Shown here: piece after piece, positions 26,496 to 35,503 of the stretch
Layout: each line of letters begins with the position of its first letter
Position numbering within the stretch: the stretch's first letter is position 1
From: Candidatus Magnetocorallium paracelense
Lineage (GTDB): Bacteria; Nitrospirota; Thermodesulfovibrionia; Thermodesulfovibrionales; Magnetobacteriaceae
Assembly (NCBI GenBank): GCA_029001845.1
Contig: JAREWP010000083.1
Location: 1 to 64,000, forward strand
Direction: 5' to 3'
Length of the DNA stretch: 64,000 bases
Notes under the pieces: generated by a model
The model's input: only the letters and a program-made list of their open reading frames with translations
Database searches by the model: none
Told to the model about the DNA's origin: nothing
Made by a program: the position numbers and the translations under genes

Positions 26496-26602
26496 CAATG
26501 GTATTAACTTAAAGAGCAAAGCATCATCCGCCTTCATCAGCTAAACTCGAAGGCTCCGCTTCCGTCGGAAGGTGCTTCACCCCTTAATTTAATGGTATTG
26601 CT
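26496..26602. repeat. Family C palindromic repeat, copy directly before a glycosyltransferase gene
   Basis: Contains AAGAGCAAAGCATCATCCGC, CTAAACTCGAAGGCTCCGCT and CGGAAGGTGCTTCACCCCTT, matching 39434-39571 block for block, and ends AATGGTATTG. It stops 2 bp before the glycosyltransferase ATG at 26605, so it supplies that gene's whole 5' context and replaces any normal RBS. Confidence 0.85.
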
Positions 26603-26604
26603 TT

Positions 26605-27732
26605 ATGAATAGTAAAAAGACGTCTCCTGTGCTGATTGTCAATTTGGCGACTCAATTCGGAGGAGCGGAAATTCGTGTTATTGAGCTTGCCGGTGCTTTA
26701 AAGAGCAGAATTCCATTTTCAATTGCTGTTTTAAAAAGTTCGCCTTTACACCACAGATTGGTAAGCAATCATATCCCTGTTATTCCTTTCTCTTATAAAA
26801 GAGCCGATCCTCGTTTGCTTATCGCTTTGATTCGGACGATTGTAAGAGGAGGGTATGAAGTCGTTGATGCTCACAACCCCCAGTCGCAGTTGTGGGGGCT
26901 TTTAGCCGGTAAATTAGCAGGAGCGCAGTTATTGGTTTCTACTGTACACAGCTCATACAAAGATACGGAAAGAGGAATTAAGAGATTTCTTTATGAGAGA
27001 GTACTTATAGTAAATAAATTTTTTCATTGTCATTTTATCACTGTCTCGGTGTCGGTTACTTCATATTTAAGAAACCTGGGTATTAAGAATGAGTTTATAC
27101 ATCTTATTCATAATGCGATCCATTTAAAGAATAATACGACCGATCAAAATTCCTTAGAATTATTAAGAGATACATTTGGATGGAATAAATCCTGCTTTGT
27201 CGTAATCGTCGTAGCTCGCCTGGAGCCTGTGAAGGGAATCGATTTTTTAATAGAAGCAATCAAAATCGTTTCAAAGAATAAGCCGTGGATTCGTTGTTTG
27301 ATTGTAGGAACTGGCAGATTAAAGAAAAGTCTTGAATTACAGGTGAACTCCCGTGATCTCAATGAATATGTTAGATTCGCCGGCTTTCGCAGCGATATTT
27401 TACACTTATTAAGTGCAAGCGACGCCTTTTGTCTGCCTTCTCTTTCGGAAGGCCTACCTTATGCTCTTCTGGAAGCATGTAGTTGTAAACTCCCTGTACT
27501 TGCAACCAAAGTCGGGGGCATGGCAGAATGCTTAACACATAACGAAACAGCGATTTTGACACCTCCCGGTGATCCCTATGCGCTTGCAGCAGGGCTGGCG
27601 GAGTTGATGGATAATCCCGATAAAGCCAAAAAACTGGGAGAGAGTGCATACAGATTTGTGGCGGATCGTTTTTCATTCGATATGATGGTGCAAAAGACTT
27701 TGGATGTTTACAATATTCATGCAATGGATTGA
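26605..27732 (+). CDS. Glycosyltransferase family 4
   Basis: A 375-residue GT-B glycosyltransferase. The N-terminal domain begins with strand I-V-N-L-A-T-Q-F-G-G-A-E-I-R-V, the glycine-rich loop and acceptor helix of GT4 enzymes, and has D-A-H-N-P-Q-S-Q-L-W-G-L. The donor domain has V-V-A-R-L-E-P-V-K-G-I-D-F-L, R-C-L-I-V-G-T-G-R-L, and L-P-S-L-S-E-G-L-P-Y-A-L-L-E-A with the E-x7-E pair. Probably cytoplasmic, acting in surface polysaccharide synthesis. It has no visible Shine-Dalgarno because a repeat abuts the start. Not adjacent to other glycan genes. Confidence 0.9.
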   Translation: MNSKKTSPVLIVNLATQFGGAEIRVIELAGALKSRIPFSIAVLKSSPLHHRLVSNHIPVIPFSYKRADPRLLIALIRTIVRGGYEVVDAHNPQSQLWGLLAGKLAGAQLLVSTVHSSYKDTERGIKRFLYERVLIVNKFFHCHFITVSVSVTSYLRNLGIKNEFIHLIHNAIHLKNNTTDQNSLELLRDTFGWNKSCFVVIVVARLEPVKGIDFLIEAIKIVSKNKPWIRCLIVGTGRLKKSLELQVNSRDLNEYVRFAGFRSDILHLLSASDAFCLPSLSEGLPYALLEACSCKLPVLATKVGGMAECLTHNETAILTPPGDPYALAAGLAELMDNPDKAKKLGESAYRFVADRFSFDMMVQKTLDVYNIHAMD

Positions 27733-27736
27733 ATTT

Positions 27737-27885
27737 GTTCCGAAAATAAACTGATGCGTACCGGAAGGAGCAGCAATGTCCTGCCAAAACAAGCTGAAAC
27801 TCGCAGATTCAAACACCATCTTGTTTTAGCAGGACATCACTGCTATTTCTGATAATTTTTATGTTTTGTAGTGATCCGGACGAGG
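27737..27885. repeat. Family B hairpin element, copy 1
   Basis: Left arm 27769-27793 and right arm 27820-27844 pair over 25 bp (AGCAGCAATGTCCTGCC...GGCAGG region) with two or three mismatches, around a 26-nt loop. Flanks CCGAAAATAA and TTTTATGTTTTGTAGTGATC match the copies at 37926 and 43142. The spacer 27733-27995 has no gene. Confidence 0.88.
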
Positions 27886-27995
27886 TAGGGGCGTTCACTT
27901 TTAAATGGTATATACATATTGATTCCCTTTGCGTGGGTATTTTTATCTTTAACTCGACCAATTGTCTATAAGAGCAACGTTTTTGAAAATTTACT

Positions 27996-28871
27996 ATGTC
28001 AAAATCTCGATTTAATCACTTCCTTTTAACTGCTTCTATAATTATAAAACTCCTTCTCATCCCTTTCGTTTCTTTCGCTGAGGAACACTCCTCAGTGTCG
28101 AATTTTTCACAGCTTATAACGACTCCCGGCCTTGTTTCAAAGGCTTGGGAGGAGCAACCTGTACGACTGTTGAGTTCCTATGAGGTTAGCGTCCGGGATC
28201 TAAAGGCATCTCTTGCGGAATTGCCGGTTCTGGCCGAGACCCCGACACAGGGCTTACTGGTGGATCTTGTGAAATCCATGGACAAAGCATACAAAAAGGG
28301 GAATATCAATATCCAGGTACTGCCTTTCCGGAGATCGATTCGGGATGTCGTTCAAGGACGCGCTGATTTCCATCTCCCCATTTTAAAAAATCCGGATGTT
28401 TCAAAGAATTCATTACCCTACATACATTCTACAGTAACAATTTTTCATGTTATTTTTGCCCTATATACACATCGTGATCATCCTGTAGAATTAGATGATT
28501 TGGGAAAACCTGATATTTGGATTGAAACGGACAGCGCTCATACGGAACTGTTCACTTTCCCGATTCATCCATCACCCAGTTTAGAAAACAGTTTGCGGAA
28601 ATTGGAAGTTCGAAGAATAGATGGATTTATATTTGCTGCAAAGGAGAGTGACGCCCTGATTCAACGGCTGAAACTAAAAAACGTAGAAAGTCGATTGTAT
28701 AAAAAATTTGAAGTCAAAATAGCGCTTGCTCGTGGTAATAAAAGTATTCTAATCGATTCTGTTCTTACGAAGATTTTTCAAGCGATCCATAACTCCGGGG
28801 ATTATCGGCGAATCATGGGAAATCTGAATCGCTTTTATGAAACATGGACACCCACAAAGACGGATTTTTAA
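27996..28871 (+). CDS. Periplasmic substrate-binding protein (family 3-like), partner of a histidine kinase
   Basis: A 291-residue exported protein with a signal peptide (about 1-29, ending F-V-S-F-A). The mature part has the two-lobe pattern of SBP_bac_3-type proteins: T-P-T-Q-G-L-L-V-D-L-V-K-S-M, then R-R-S-I-R-D-V-V-Q-G-R-A-D-F, a domain crossover, and R-R-I-D-G-F-I-F-A-A-K-E-S-D before I-A-L-A-R-G-N-K. The gene ends 2 nt before the kinase start, so rather than feeding a transporter it probably senses a ligand for the kinase. No permease or ATPase gene is nearby. Confidence 0.8.
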   Translation: MSKSRFNHFLLTASIIIKLLLIPFVSFAEEHSSVSNFSQLITTPGLVSKAWEEQPVRLLSSYEVSVRDLKASLAELPVLAETPTQGLLVDLVKSMDKAYKKGNINIQVLPFRRSIRDVVQGRADFHLPILKNPDVSKNSLPYIHSTVTIFHVIFALYTHRDHPVELDDLGKPDIWIETDSAHTELFTFPIHPSPSLENSLRKLEVRRIDGFIFAAKESDALIQRLKLKNVESRLYKKFEVKIALARGNKSILIDSVLTKIFQAIHNSGDYRRIMGNLNRFYETWTPTKTDF

Positions 28872-28873
28872 AA

Positions 28874-30535
28874 ATGACTATAAAACGCCAGGACCGTATT
28901 TCCTACCGGCAGGCTCGAAGTACACTTATCCTTGCCGTAATTCTGGGACTGATCATGAGTGGCGTACAAATCGTTTTCGATTTTATCAGAGAGGAAAAGA
29001 GTATTGATGAAACGGTAGCTCAGGTTGTAGGCGTTATGCGAAGCGCCGCATCTCAGGCAGCATGGAATCTCAGTGAAAAGGATGCCGCCAACAGCGTGCG
29101 AGGACTCTTTCAATACGCACCTATAACTGAGGTAAGTATCAATGATGAATTTGGCAAGGAACTTGTGCTTCAATCCAGAGAACCTGCCGATGTTCCAACT
29201 TCCTCCAGGTTTTTTGGATTCTTCGAGAGAGAAAAAAAATACCGATTCGATCTTCACCATCCACGGGCGAGACAGAGTGTCGGCGTCATCCATGTCACTA
29301 TAGACAAACAGCTTGTGGCAATGAATTTTGTTCATCGCGCCCAACTAGTCATTATCAGTGGTTTAATACGCAACATTTTACTATCAATGGGCTTGTTGTT
29401 TCTTTTTTTTCATACCCTGACACGCCCTCTTCAGAAAATCGCCGACCGGCTAAGAGTGGTGGACTTTCATCATCCGGAACCAATCGACCCGCTGAAGCTT
29501 AAAGGTCATGAGAAAGATGAATTGGGAGAAATCTCCCGTGAAATAGAAGTACTCATCAAAGACGTCAGGATCAATCTGCAGAAGCGTGAACTCGTTGAAA
29601 AAAAGCTTCAAAAGGCGTACGACAAATTAGAAGTCAGAGTTGAGGAACGGACAAAAGAACTGGCATTGGCGAATCAGGAATTAAAACAGGAGATAGGAGT
29701 GCGAAAAAGATTGGAAGATGAACTCAGAGAAAAGACAAAACAGCTGGAGCACATTAATGTTACTCTTGAACAACGTGTAAGAGATGAGATAAGCGAACGG
29801 CGGCAAAAGGAACAACTCCTGATCCAGCAATCCAAGCTTGCTGCAATGGGGGAGATGATAGGAGCCATCGCCCATCAGTGGCGGCAGCCCTTAAACGCCC
29901 TTGGAATCATGATTCAGGACATATTGGATGCTTATGATTATAAAGAATTAGACAAAAAGTATCTTGTTAACACAGTTAGGGAGTCCATGGATCAGATACA
30001 ATTTATGTCAAGGACAATAGATGATTTCAGAAATTTTTACAGAATTTCTAAAAACAAGGAAAACTTTAGTACAATTAAAGAGATCAGGTCGGTTATCTCT
30101 CTTCAAGAGGCTCAACTGAATTATAGCAGGATCGATGTTAGTATTACTCCGGATCTGTTTGATAGTTTTACGGTTAACGGTTATCCTAATGAATTTAAAC
30201 AGGTAATTCTGAATATAATCAATAATGCTCAAAGCGCAATCCTGGGAGCAAGGAAGGAAGGATTATTAGGTAATGAAGAGGGTGAGATTTTAATTGCTGT
30301 CTCACAGAGAGAAGAGATTGTTATAATAACGTTGAGTAATAACGGAGGATGTATCCCTGATAAAATTATTGACAGGATATTTGAGCCTTATTTTACAACA
30401 AAAGAGACAGGAGAAGGCACCGGAATAGGTCTGTATATGTCAAAGACAATTATTGAAAAGAACATGGACGGGAAACTTTACGCCGGCAATATTGAAGACG
30501 GGGTAACTTTCACAATTGAGTTGTCCGTAAATTGA
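28874..30535 (+). CDS. Membrane sensor histidine kinase with altered G1 box
   Basis: From ATG 28874 the kinase has 553 residues. Two transmembrane helices (about 15-33 and 158-180) enclose a periplasmic sensor of about 120 residues. A HAMP-like segment (R-P-L-Q-K-I-A-D-R-L) and long coiled coil (about 235-320) lead to HisKA with His334 in A-H-Q-W-R-Q-P-L and a HATPase domain. The N box (N-N-A-Q-S-A-I) and G2 box (G-E-G-T-G-I-G-L-Y) are intact, but the G1 box reads S-N-N-G-G-C-I-P instead of S-D-N-G-x-G-I-P: the adenine-binding Asp is Asn489 and a Gly is Cys493. The paralogue at 4540-6315 keeps both. Likely receives signal from the preceding binding protein. Confidence 0.9.
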   Translation: MTIKRQDRISYRQARSTLILAVILGLIMSGVQIVFDFIREEKSIDETVAQVVGVMRSAASQAAWNLSEKDAANSVRGLFQYAPITEVSINDEFGKELVLQSREPADVPTSSRFFGFFEREKKYRFDLHHPRARQSVGVIHVTIDKQLVAMNFVHRAQLVIISGLIRNILLSMGLLFLFFHTLTRPLQKIADRLRVVDFHHPEPIDPLKLKGHEKDELGEISREIEVLIKDVRINLQKRELVEKKLQKAYDKLEVRVEERTKELALANQELKQEIGVRKRLEDELREKTKQLEHINVTLEQRVRDEISERRQKEQLLIQQSKLAAMGEMIGAIAHQWRQPLNALGIMIQDILDAYDYKELDKKYLVNTVRESMDQIQFMSRTIDDFRNFYRISKNKENFSTIKEIRSVISLQEAQLNYSRIDVSITPDLFDSFTVNGYPNEFKQVILNIINNAQSAILGARKEGLLGNEEGEILIAVSQREEIVIITLSNNGGCIPDKIIDRIFEPYFTTKETGEGTGIGLYMSKTIIEKNMDGKLYAGNIEDGVTFTIELSVN

Positions 30536-30586
30536 ATTTTTTTATCTTAAGTCATTAAAATCGCTGACAGTTTAAAATTTGAATGA

Positions 30587-31156
30587 TCACAAAACTAATT
30601 TCCTGCCTGCTTCATAAGCCTCTTTGAGAGCCGTGGGATGCTTTTTTATATCACCTTCTGCATCGATCTTCTTGAAGTAGAGTGTCTCATGGCTGCTTAC
30701 ATTGATCGTCCTGAAAAATGCTTTCGCCACCAGTTCTCCTCCTTGAAATTGCTTTTCGCTTTTCATTCCTCCAGCCATGAGAAGGAGACCTTTTCTCCCG
30801 TCGGCCCCTTCGGGAATAGGTTTTTCCAGCAAATACTTTGCACTCCAGATCGCCTGGCACCTGTCGATGACTGTCTTTATCTGGGCAGTTAAACTTGCAA
30901 AATACAACGGAGTAGAAATGATAAACCTGTGGCCTTCATATATCGCCTTATACACGTCATCCATTTCATCCGTTATGATACACTCTCCTGTCCCTTCACA
31001 GGCGCCGCAACTTTCGCATGGTCCTATGTTCATTCTTGCAGGTCGAAAGATTGTGACCTCATGCCCCTGTTCCTCTATTGCTTTAACCGCCTCTGCAAGA
31101 AGCAACTCCGTATTACCGTTAACTCTGGGACTCCCGAGAAAAGATATTACTTTCAT
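30587..31156 (-). CDS. Iron-sulfur flavoprotein / NADPH-dependent FMN reductase family
   Basis: A 189-residue flavodoxin-fold protein. The phosphate-binding loop G-S-P-R-V-N-G-N-T sits at residues 8-16. The C-x2-C-x2-C-x5-C motif (C-E-S-C-G-A-C-E-G-T-G-E-C, about 47-59) is that of archaeal/anaerobe iron-sulfur flavoproteins, which hold a 4Fe-4S cluster next to FMN. S-T-P-L-Y-F-A-S-L-T-A-Q-I-K-T-V-I-D-R is the conserved flavin-contacting segment. Probably a two-electron to one-electron redox switch in oxidative defence or anaerobic electron transfer. Cytoplasmic, single gene. Confidence 0.9.
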   Translation of the reverse strand: MKVISFLGSPRVNGNTELLLAEAVKAIEEQGHEVTIFRPARMNIGPCESCGACEGTGECIITDEMDDVYKAIYEGHRFIISTPLYFASLTAQIKTVIDRCQAIWSAKYLLEKPIPEGADGRKGLLLMAGGMKSEKQFQGGELVAKAFFRTINVSSHETLYFKKIDAEGDIKKHPTALKEAYEAGRKLVL

Positions 31157-31234
31157 AAAATTTACCGTTTATCCTGTATTTTTATACAATGCCCTTTTCG
31201 AATGAAGGATATAATTTGTCCGATCACCCTCCCC

Positions 31235-31332
31235 GGGCTACGCTGTGAACTTCATAAATGAAGCGCAGGCTTAAGCCTACGCCCGCGTTCGGCTAACCAA
31301 CGTTTCGCGCAGGCTTAAGCCTGCGGCTACAT
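31235..31332. repeat. Short repeat with two AGGCTTAAGCCT palindromes
   Basis: GCGCAGGCTTAAGCCTACGC and GCGCAGGCTTAAGCCTGCGG lie about 48 bp apart, each centred on the palindrome AGGCTTAAGCCT. The rest of the spacer (31157-31483) has an imperfect hairpin near 31396-31428 (AACCCTCTCTCCT...AGGAAAGGGT) that may end the metV transcript. No gene seen. Confidence 0.6.
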
Positions 31333-31483
31333 TTTTTGCTTATGGATTGAAAAAATAATGAAAAAACCTATCCACTCTAAGGTAAGATAAAAAACCCTCT
31401 CTCCTATGATGTAAAAGGTTAGGAAAGGGTGATATAGAACAATCCTCTTTGTTACCGCTTCTTCTAAATACGACAAAGCAGAA

Positions 31484-32152
31484 TTATTTAGTTTCCTCCT
31501 TTTTCTTTCTAAGGTTTAAAAAACCCGGTTTTTGACCGGCAGACCAATCTTTTGCGTCAAGAGTTTCTTTCATCTCATCCAGACTATCCAGCTTTTTATG
31601 CCTTGTATAGATACGAACCCAGGCGCATTCCAACTCGGAGCTTACCTCACACTTCCCCTCTGTCATGCCGCCGCAGGGGCCGTTCAAAATGCCTTTAGGG
31701 CAGTTTGTAACCGGACAGATTCCTCCGGTATGCCCTATAACGCATTCGCCACATAAAGAGCACCTTTCGTCGAACATTTGATATCTTGTCATATTACCTA
31801 AACATAATGAATCATTTGCAGGGCACACAGGTTTGTCCTGAAAAATTTCAGTAGCTGACTGCGTGCCTGCGCCACATGACATGGAAATCACAGCGTCAGC
31901 TTTATCGCATGCCTCTTTATCCGATTTTAATTCGATCTTTGTGCCTAATGTCTGACAGCCTGTTTTGGGAACCAAAGTACCTGTCACCTCTTTGCCGTGT
32001 TCTTTTAAAAACTTCGCCATGTCGGAAAGAGCTTCTTCACTGCCTGTACCGCACAACGATGCGCACTCGGAGCAGCCAAGTAAAAAGAGACTTTTATATT
32101 TTTTTACATGTCCAAGTATTTTATGTCGGTCCTTTTGTTTGGTGATAATCAT
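31484..32152 (-). CDS. metV: Methylenetetrahydrofolate reductase C-terminal domain protein (MetV-like)
   Basis: A 222-residue protein of the MTHFR_C (PF12225) family, known as MetV. It is the iron-sulfur/zinc partner that works with the MetF subunit in C1 metabolism and the Wood-Ljungdahl pathway of anaerobes. Cysteines are abundant and patterned: L-L-G-C-S-E-C-A-S-L-C near the N-terminus, S-M-S-C-G-A-G, then C-S-L-C-G-E-C and C-P-V-T-N-C-P-K-G-I-L-N-G-P-C-G-G, a family signature. TAAGGAGG precedes the ATG. It lies 14 nt after the three-PAS kinase gene, so the two are co-transcribed. No metF gene is visible next to it. Confidence 0.9.
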   Translation of the reverse strand: MIITKQKDRHKILGHVKKYKSLFLLGCSECASLCGTGSEEALSDMAKFLKEHGKEVTGTLVPKTGCQTLGTKIELKSDKEACDKADAVISMSCGAGTQSATEIFQDKPVCPANDSLCLGNMTRYQMFDERCSLCGECVIGHTGGICPVTNCPKGILNGPCGGMTEGKCEVSSELECAWVRIYTRHKKLDSLDEMKETLDAKDWSAGQKPGFLNLRKKKEETK

Positions 32153-32166
32153 ATGTATCTACCTCC

Positions 32167-34272
32167 TTATAGTTCCTTCTGATTCCGCCCTTCCTTATCG
32201 ACTCCGCCCTTAAACTCAACAGGCAGTTTTATTGTAAATGTCGTACCTTTTCCCAAATCGCTTTTTACATTTAGCCTGCCCTTATGCTCGAAAACAATTT
32301 TATGGCTTATGGAAAGACCGAGGCCGGTGCCTTCGCCAACAGGTTTGGTCGTAAAAAAGGGATCGAATATCTTTTTGAGGTTCTCTTCTTCTATTCCTTT
32401 ACCATTGTCGCTGATCTCTATACTTATCATGTCGCCTTCAGAAACGGTTTTTATTACTATCTCTCCCTTTTCATCAACAGCCTGACATGCATTCACCAGT
32501 ATGTTCATAAAAACCTGGTTCAGCTTAGAGAGATAACATTTTATCAGGGGAATCTCTCCATACTCTTTTTTTATCTCTATCCTTCCTTTGTGCTCATGGG
32601 TCAGCAGGCTCAATGTCACGTCAATCGCCTCATTTATGTCAGCGTCACACACCTCTGCAGCGTCGAGCCTTGAAAAGGTTTTTAAATCGAGAACAATCTT
32701 TTTCATTCTCTCAATTCCTATTGCAGACCTCTCCAGTATTGTTTCTACTCTCATTTTTACATAATCGTAGTTAATGTCTTCTTTTTTCTCATTAAAAGCC
32801 AGACGGACCTCGTGCGATAGGGAAAGCTCATTTACATGCTCAATAAATTCAGTAATTTTATTAATGAACTTTTTCAAATTCGTCAAATTGGAATTAACAA
32901 AACCGAGGGGATTGTTTATCTCATGTGCAACACCGGCAACCAATTGGCCCAAGGAGGCCATCTTTTCCGATTGAATTAGTTGATCCTGGCTGTGCTGCAG
33001 TTCATTTAAGAGCTCTTCAAGTTTCTTCTCTGCCTGTTTTCTTTCGACAACTTCCTGATTGAGGTTCAGATTCGCTTCTTCCAACTGCGATGTGCGTTTC
33101 AATACCAATTCATTAAGATGTTCGCTATATTCCTTCAGCTCTTGCTGCATATGCTTTTTCTCTGTAATATCCTCACAACTGGTCACGATGGCAATAGGCT
33201 CTCCTTTATCGTTTTTTATCACGTCGGACATCAGATATACCGGAAAGGTACTGCCGTCTTTACGGACATTTATGCTCTCACGTTTCCAGACTTTCGTGCT
33301 GTCTAAATCAAGTATTTTCCGCAAAGTCATTGGCGACCATGTATTTTCAGGCGCAAACAACCTCACATTCAGACCGCTTAACTCTTTCACGGTATATCCG
33401 TGCATCTCGGCGTCAGAGGGATTTGTATAGATAATATTGCCTTCTATATCGGTAACGGTTATACCTATCTGCATTGTTTCAGCCGCCCTTGTTAAAAGCC
33501 TTCTGTATTTGTCGGCTTCTTTGATCTCTGTCATATCTCTGATTATTTCCATATAACCGTCAATATCATCGCCGTCACTCCGTAATGCAGAGGCTGAAGC
33601 CATGGCGGGAAAAAGCTTTTGCTGCTTATCGATAGCTATAAACTCATCTCTGTATTCATTGAATTTCTTTACTGTATCCATTATCTTTTCTACATCGTCG
33701 TGGTTGTAATGTAAAAATTTAACATCCCGGCCCATAACTTCCTCGATACTGAATCCGTATCTTCTTTGCGCGGCCTTGTTAAATTCCGTTATCTTCCCCT
33801 CATCGTTTGTCGCAACTATCATATCCATAGATGAATCGATGATGCTTTGTGCATAGGACATCGCTTTTTTCAACTCATGCTCCATGCTTTTATGTTGTGC
33901 AATATTTCTGGCCAATAATAGTATCGCCTTTATCTCCTTATCATCGTTATATAATGTGGAACTCGATAAAAGCACAGGGATGACAATGCCTTTTTTTGTC
34001 AGATAGTTCATTTCTACATTTTTTTGGATGCCCGATTCTATAAGAAATTCTATCCATTCGTCCTCAAAAGGAAATTCGTCGAGACTGACTATAGTATTTA
34101 TCGGTTTGCCGATAAGGTCATGTTCTTCATATCCCAGCATTTGGTAAGTGTTGTCATTTGCATTAAGTACATACCCCTCTGACGAAACGATAATAAGACT
34201 GTCCGCCATGGCGACTATGCCTGTTGTGACACAGTCATCGGTTAAGCGTAGGGTTATATTGTCCTTCTCCAT
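32167..34272 (-). CDS. Sensor histidine kinase with three PAS domains
   Basis: A 701-residue soluble kinase without membrane helices. Three PAS domains occupy about 10-130, 140-255 and 262-380. A coiled coil leads to HisKA with the phospho-accepting His in G-V-A-H-E-I-N-N-P-L-G (about 460). The HATPase domain has N-A-C-Q-A-V-D (N box), D-N-G-K-G-I (G1) and G-E-G-T-G-L-G-L-S (G2), all intact. The second PAS keeps the N-x-A-A-x-x-R-Y-G-F and the third P-S-D-A-E-M-H-G-Y-T pattern; a heme or flavin ligand cannot be assigned. Co-transcribed with metV and probably with the HDOD gene 176 nt upstream. No response regulator adjacent. Confidence 0.93.
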   Translation of the reverse strand: MEKDNITLRLTDDCVTTGIVAMADSLIIVSSEGYVLNANDNTYQMLGYEEHDLIGKPINTIVSLDEFPFEDEWIEFLIESGIQKNVEMNYLTKKGIVIPVLLSSSTLYNDDKEIKAILLLARNIAQHKSMEHELKKAMSYAQSIIDSSMDMIVATNDEGKITEFNKAAQRRYGFSIEEVMGRDVKFLHYNHDDVEKIMDTVKKFNEYRDEFIAIDKQQKLFPAMASASALRSDGDDIDGYMEIIRDMTEIKEADKYRRLLTRAAETMQIGITVTDIEGNIIYTNPSDAEMHGYTVKELSGLNVRLFAPENTWSPMTLRKILDLDSTKVWKRESINVRKDGSTFPVYLMSDVIKNDKGEPIAIVTSCEDITEKKHMQQELKEYSEHLNELVLKRTSQLEEANLNLNQEVVERKQAEKKLEELLNELQHSQDQLIQSEKMASLGQLVAGVAHEINNPLGFVNSNLTNLKKFINKITEFIEHVNELSLSHEVRLAFNEKKEDINYDYVKMRVETILERSAIGIERMKKIVLDLKTFSRLDAAEVCDADINEAIDVTLSLLTHEHKGRIEIKKEYGEIPLIKCYLSKLNQVFMNILVNACQAVDEKGEIVIKTVSEGDMISIEISDNGKGIEEENLKKIFDPFFTTKPVGEGTGLGLSISHKIVFEHKGRLNVKSDLGKGTTFTIKLPVEFKGGVDKEGRNQKEL

Positions 34273-34329
34273 AGTTTTCGATTAAGCTGTCCTTTTAACA
34301 ATATAACGTGAGTGAATATGAGTATTTCT

Positions 34330-34363
34330 TTAAGGTGCTTCACCCCTTAAGTTAATCGTATTG
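34330..34363. repeat. Family C repeat, half copy
   Basis: TAAGGTGCTTCACCCCTTAA followed by GTTAATCGTATTG is the right-hand terminus of the repeat found whole at 39434-39571. The left half is missing. It lies upstream of the three-PAS kinase start, together with a G8 tract at about 34399. Confidence 0.75.
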
Positions 34364-34448
34364 TGTCTTATGTAACGATTTAGAAAAGCCTCATTGGCAG
34401 GGGGGGGCCGGATAGTTTCATTTTAGTTAAAGTCACCGTTTGAACTGT

Positions 34449-35294
34449 TTAACTTGAAAAGGCCATTTTTTCCTGGAGAAAACTTTTTTTAAACTCTTTT
34501 ATAATCTCAGCCAAAATGTCGGGTGTAATCCCCAATTTCTCTAATATCTTAGCTTCGTTGATGCATTGGTCGGAGGAGGGTTTCAGATAACCGATTCCTA
34601 ATTTTCTGCATATACAATTGGCAAGCATTATAATCGTGCATATACTGAATACATTCTCGTCACTCTCCGTTAGCTCTCTGTTATGATGATTTCTTACTAT
34701 TTCTATCGTTTCTACTGGAAATTCCCAATGTTCAAAAAGAAGAGCTCCTATTTCATCGTGGGAAAAACCGAATTCTTCTTTTTCCGCCTCATAATAAGGT
34801 ATCCCCTGCTCGTTCACTTTCTTGAATACTTTCGAGAATTGATCGGGATAATTAAGATTGATAACCGATTTGCCTATATCGTGTAAAAGGCCGACTACTA
34901 CACATAATTCAGGATTGACTTTATAGAGCTTTTGAGTCTTGCCGATAATATTTGAAGCGATGGAAACGCCGATGGAATGTTCCCATAATTTCTTTTCGAT
35001 AACTCCGTTTTTTTTATAAAGCTCCTTTGTGGATATGGCGATTGCGAGATTTTTTACAGTATTCAGACCCAACGTCATCACTGCATCGGCAATCGAAGTG
35101 ACACTCCTTCTGCCGGCATAGAGAGAGGAGTTGGAAAGCTTAATGAGCCTTGATGTAAGCGCCTGATCGGCGCTCATCGTTTTGACTATGTCATCTACAC
35201 TTGAAAGAGGATCGTTAACGAGTCCTAAAATTTTAGACGCCACCTGCGGCATTGGAGGTAATGAACATTGCTTTAAAATTTCTTCGGGGTTCAT
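34449..35294 (-). CDS. HDOD domain signalling protein
   Basis: A 281-residue HDOD protein, related to HD-GYP phosphodiesterases. The N-terminal L-P-P-M-P-Q-V-A-S-K-I-L and D-I-V-K-T-M-S-A-D-Q-A-L-T-S-R-L-I-K-L-S-N-S are the HDOD signature. The later L-L-H-D-I-G-K-S-V shows that the HD metal pair is kept, while a GYP motif is absent. HDOD proteins act in signal transduction, often with kinases and c-di-GMP pathways; enzymatic activity is usually lacking. Its position upstream of the three-PAS kinase and metV suggests a shared signalling unit. Confidence 0.9.
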   Translation of the reverse strand: MNPEEILKQCSLPPMPQVASKILGLVNDPLSSVDDIVKTMSADQALTSRLIKLSNSSLYAGRRSVTSIADAVMTLGLNTVKNLAIAISTKELYKKNGVIEKKLWEHSIGVSIASNIIGKTQKLYKVNPELCVVVGLLHDIGKSVINLNYPDQFSKVFKKVNEQGIPYYEAEKEEFGFSHDEIGALLFEHWEFPVETIEIVRNHHNRELTESDENVFSICTIIMLANCICRKLGIGYLKPSSDQCINEAKILEKLGITPDILAEIIKEFKKSFLQEKMAFSS

Positions 35295-35503
35295 GATTCT
35301 CTATTCCCTTTCACCTTTCGGATTGTTAACTGTTCAGAAGGGTCGATTTGAACAGGTACAGTTTTCTTTCTGAGGCGGGGTCTTTTCTAATCTACTCAAA
35401 TACTGCTTTTAAAGTCAATAGCAGCTTAATCTTATCAGGCCCTCAGGGGAACCTGATATCGACAATTTTTGTTTAAAACGTACCTTCTATGTGAATGCAT
35501 TTT

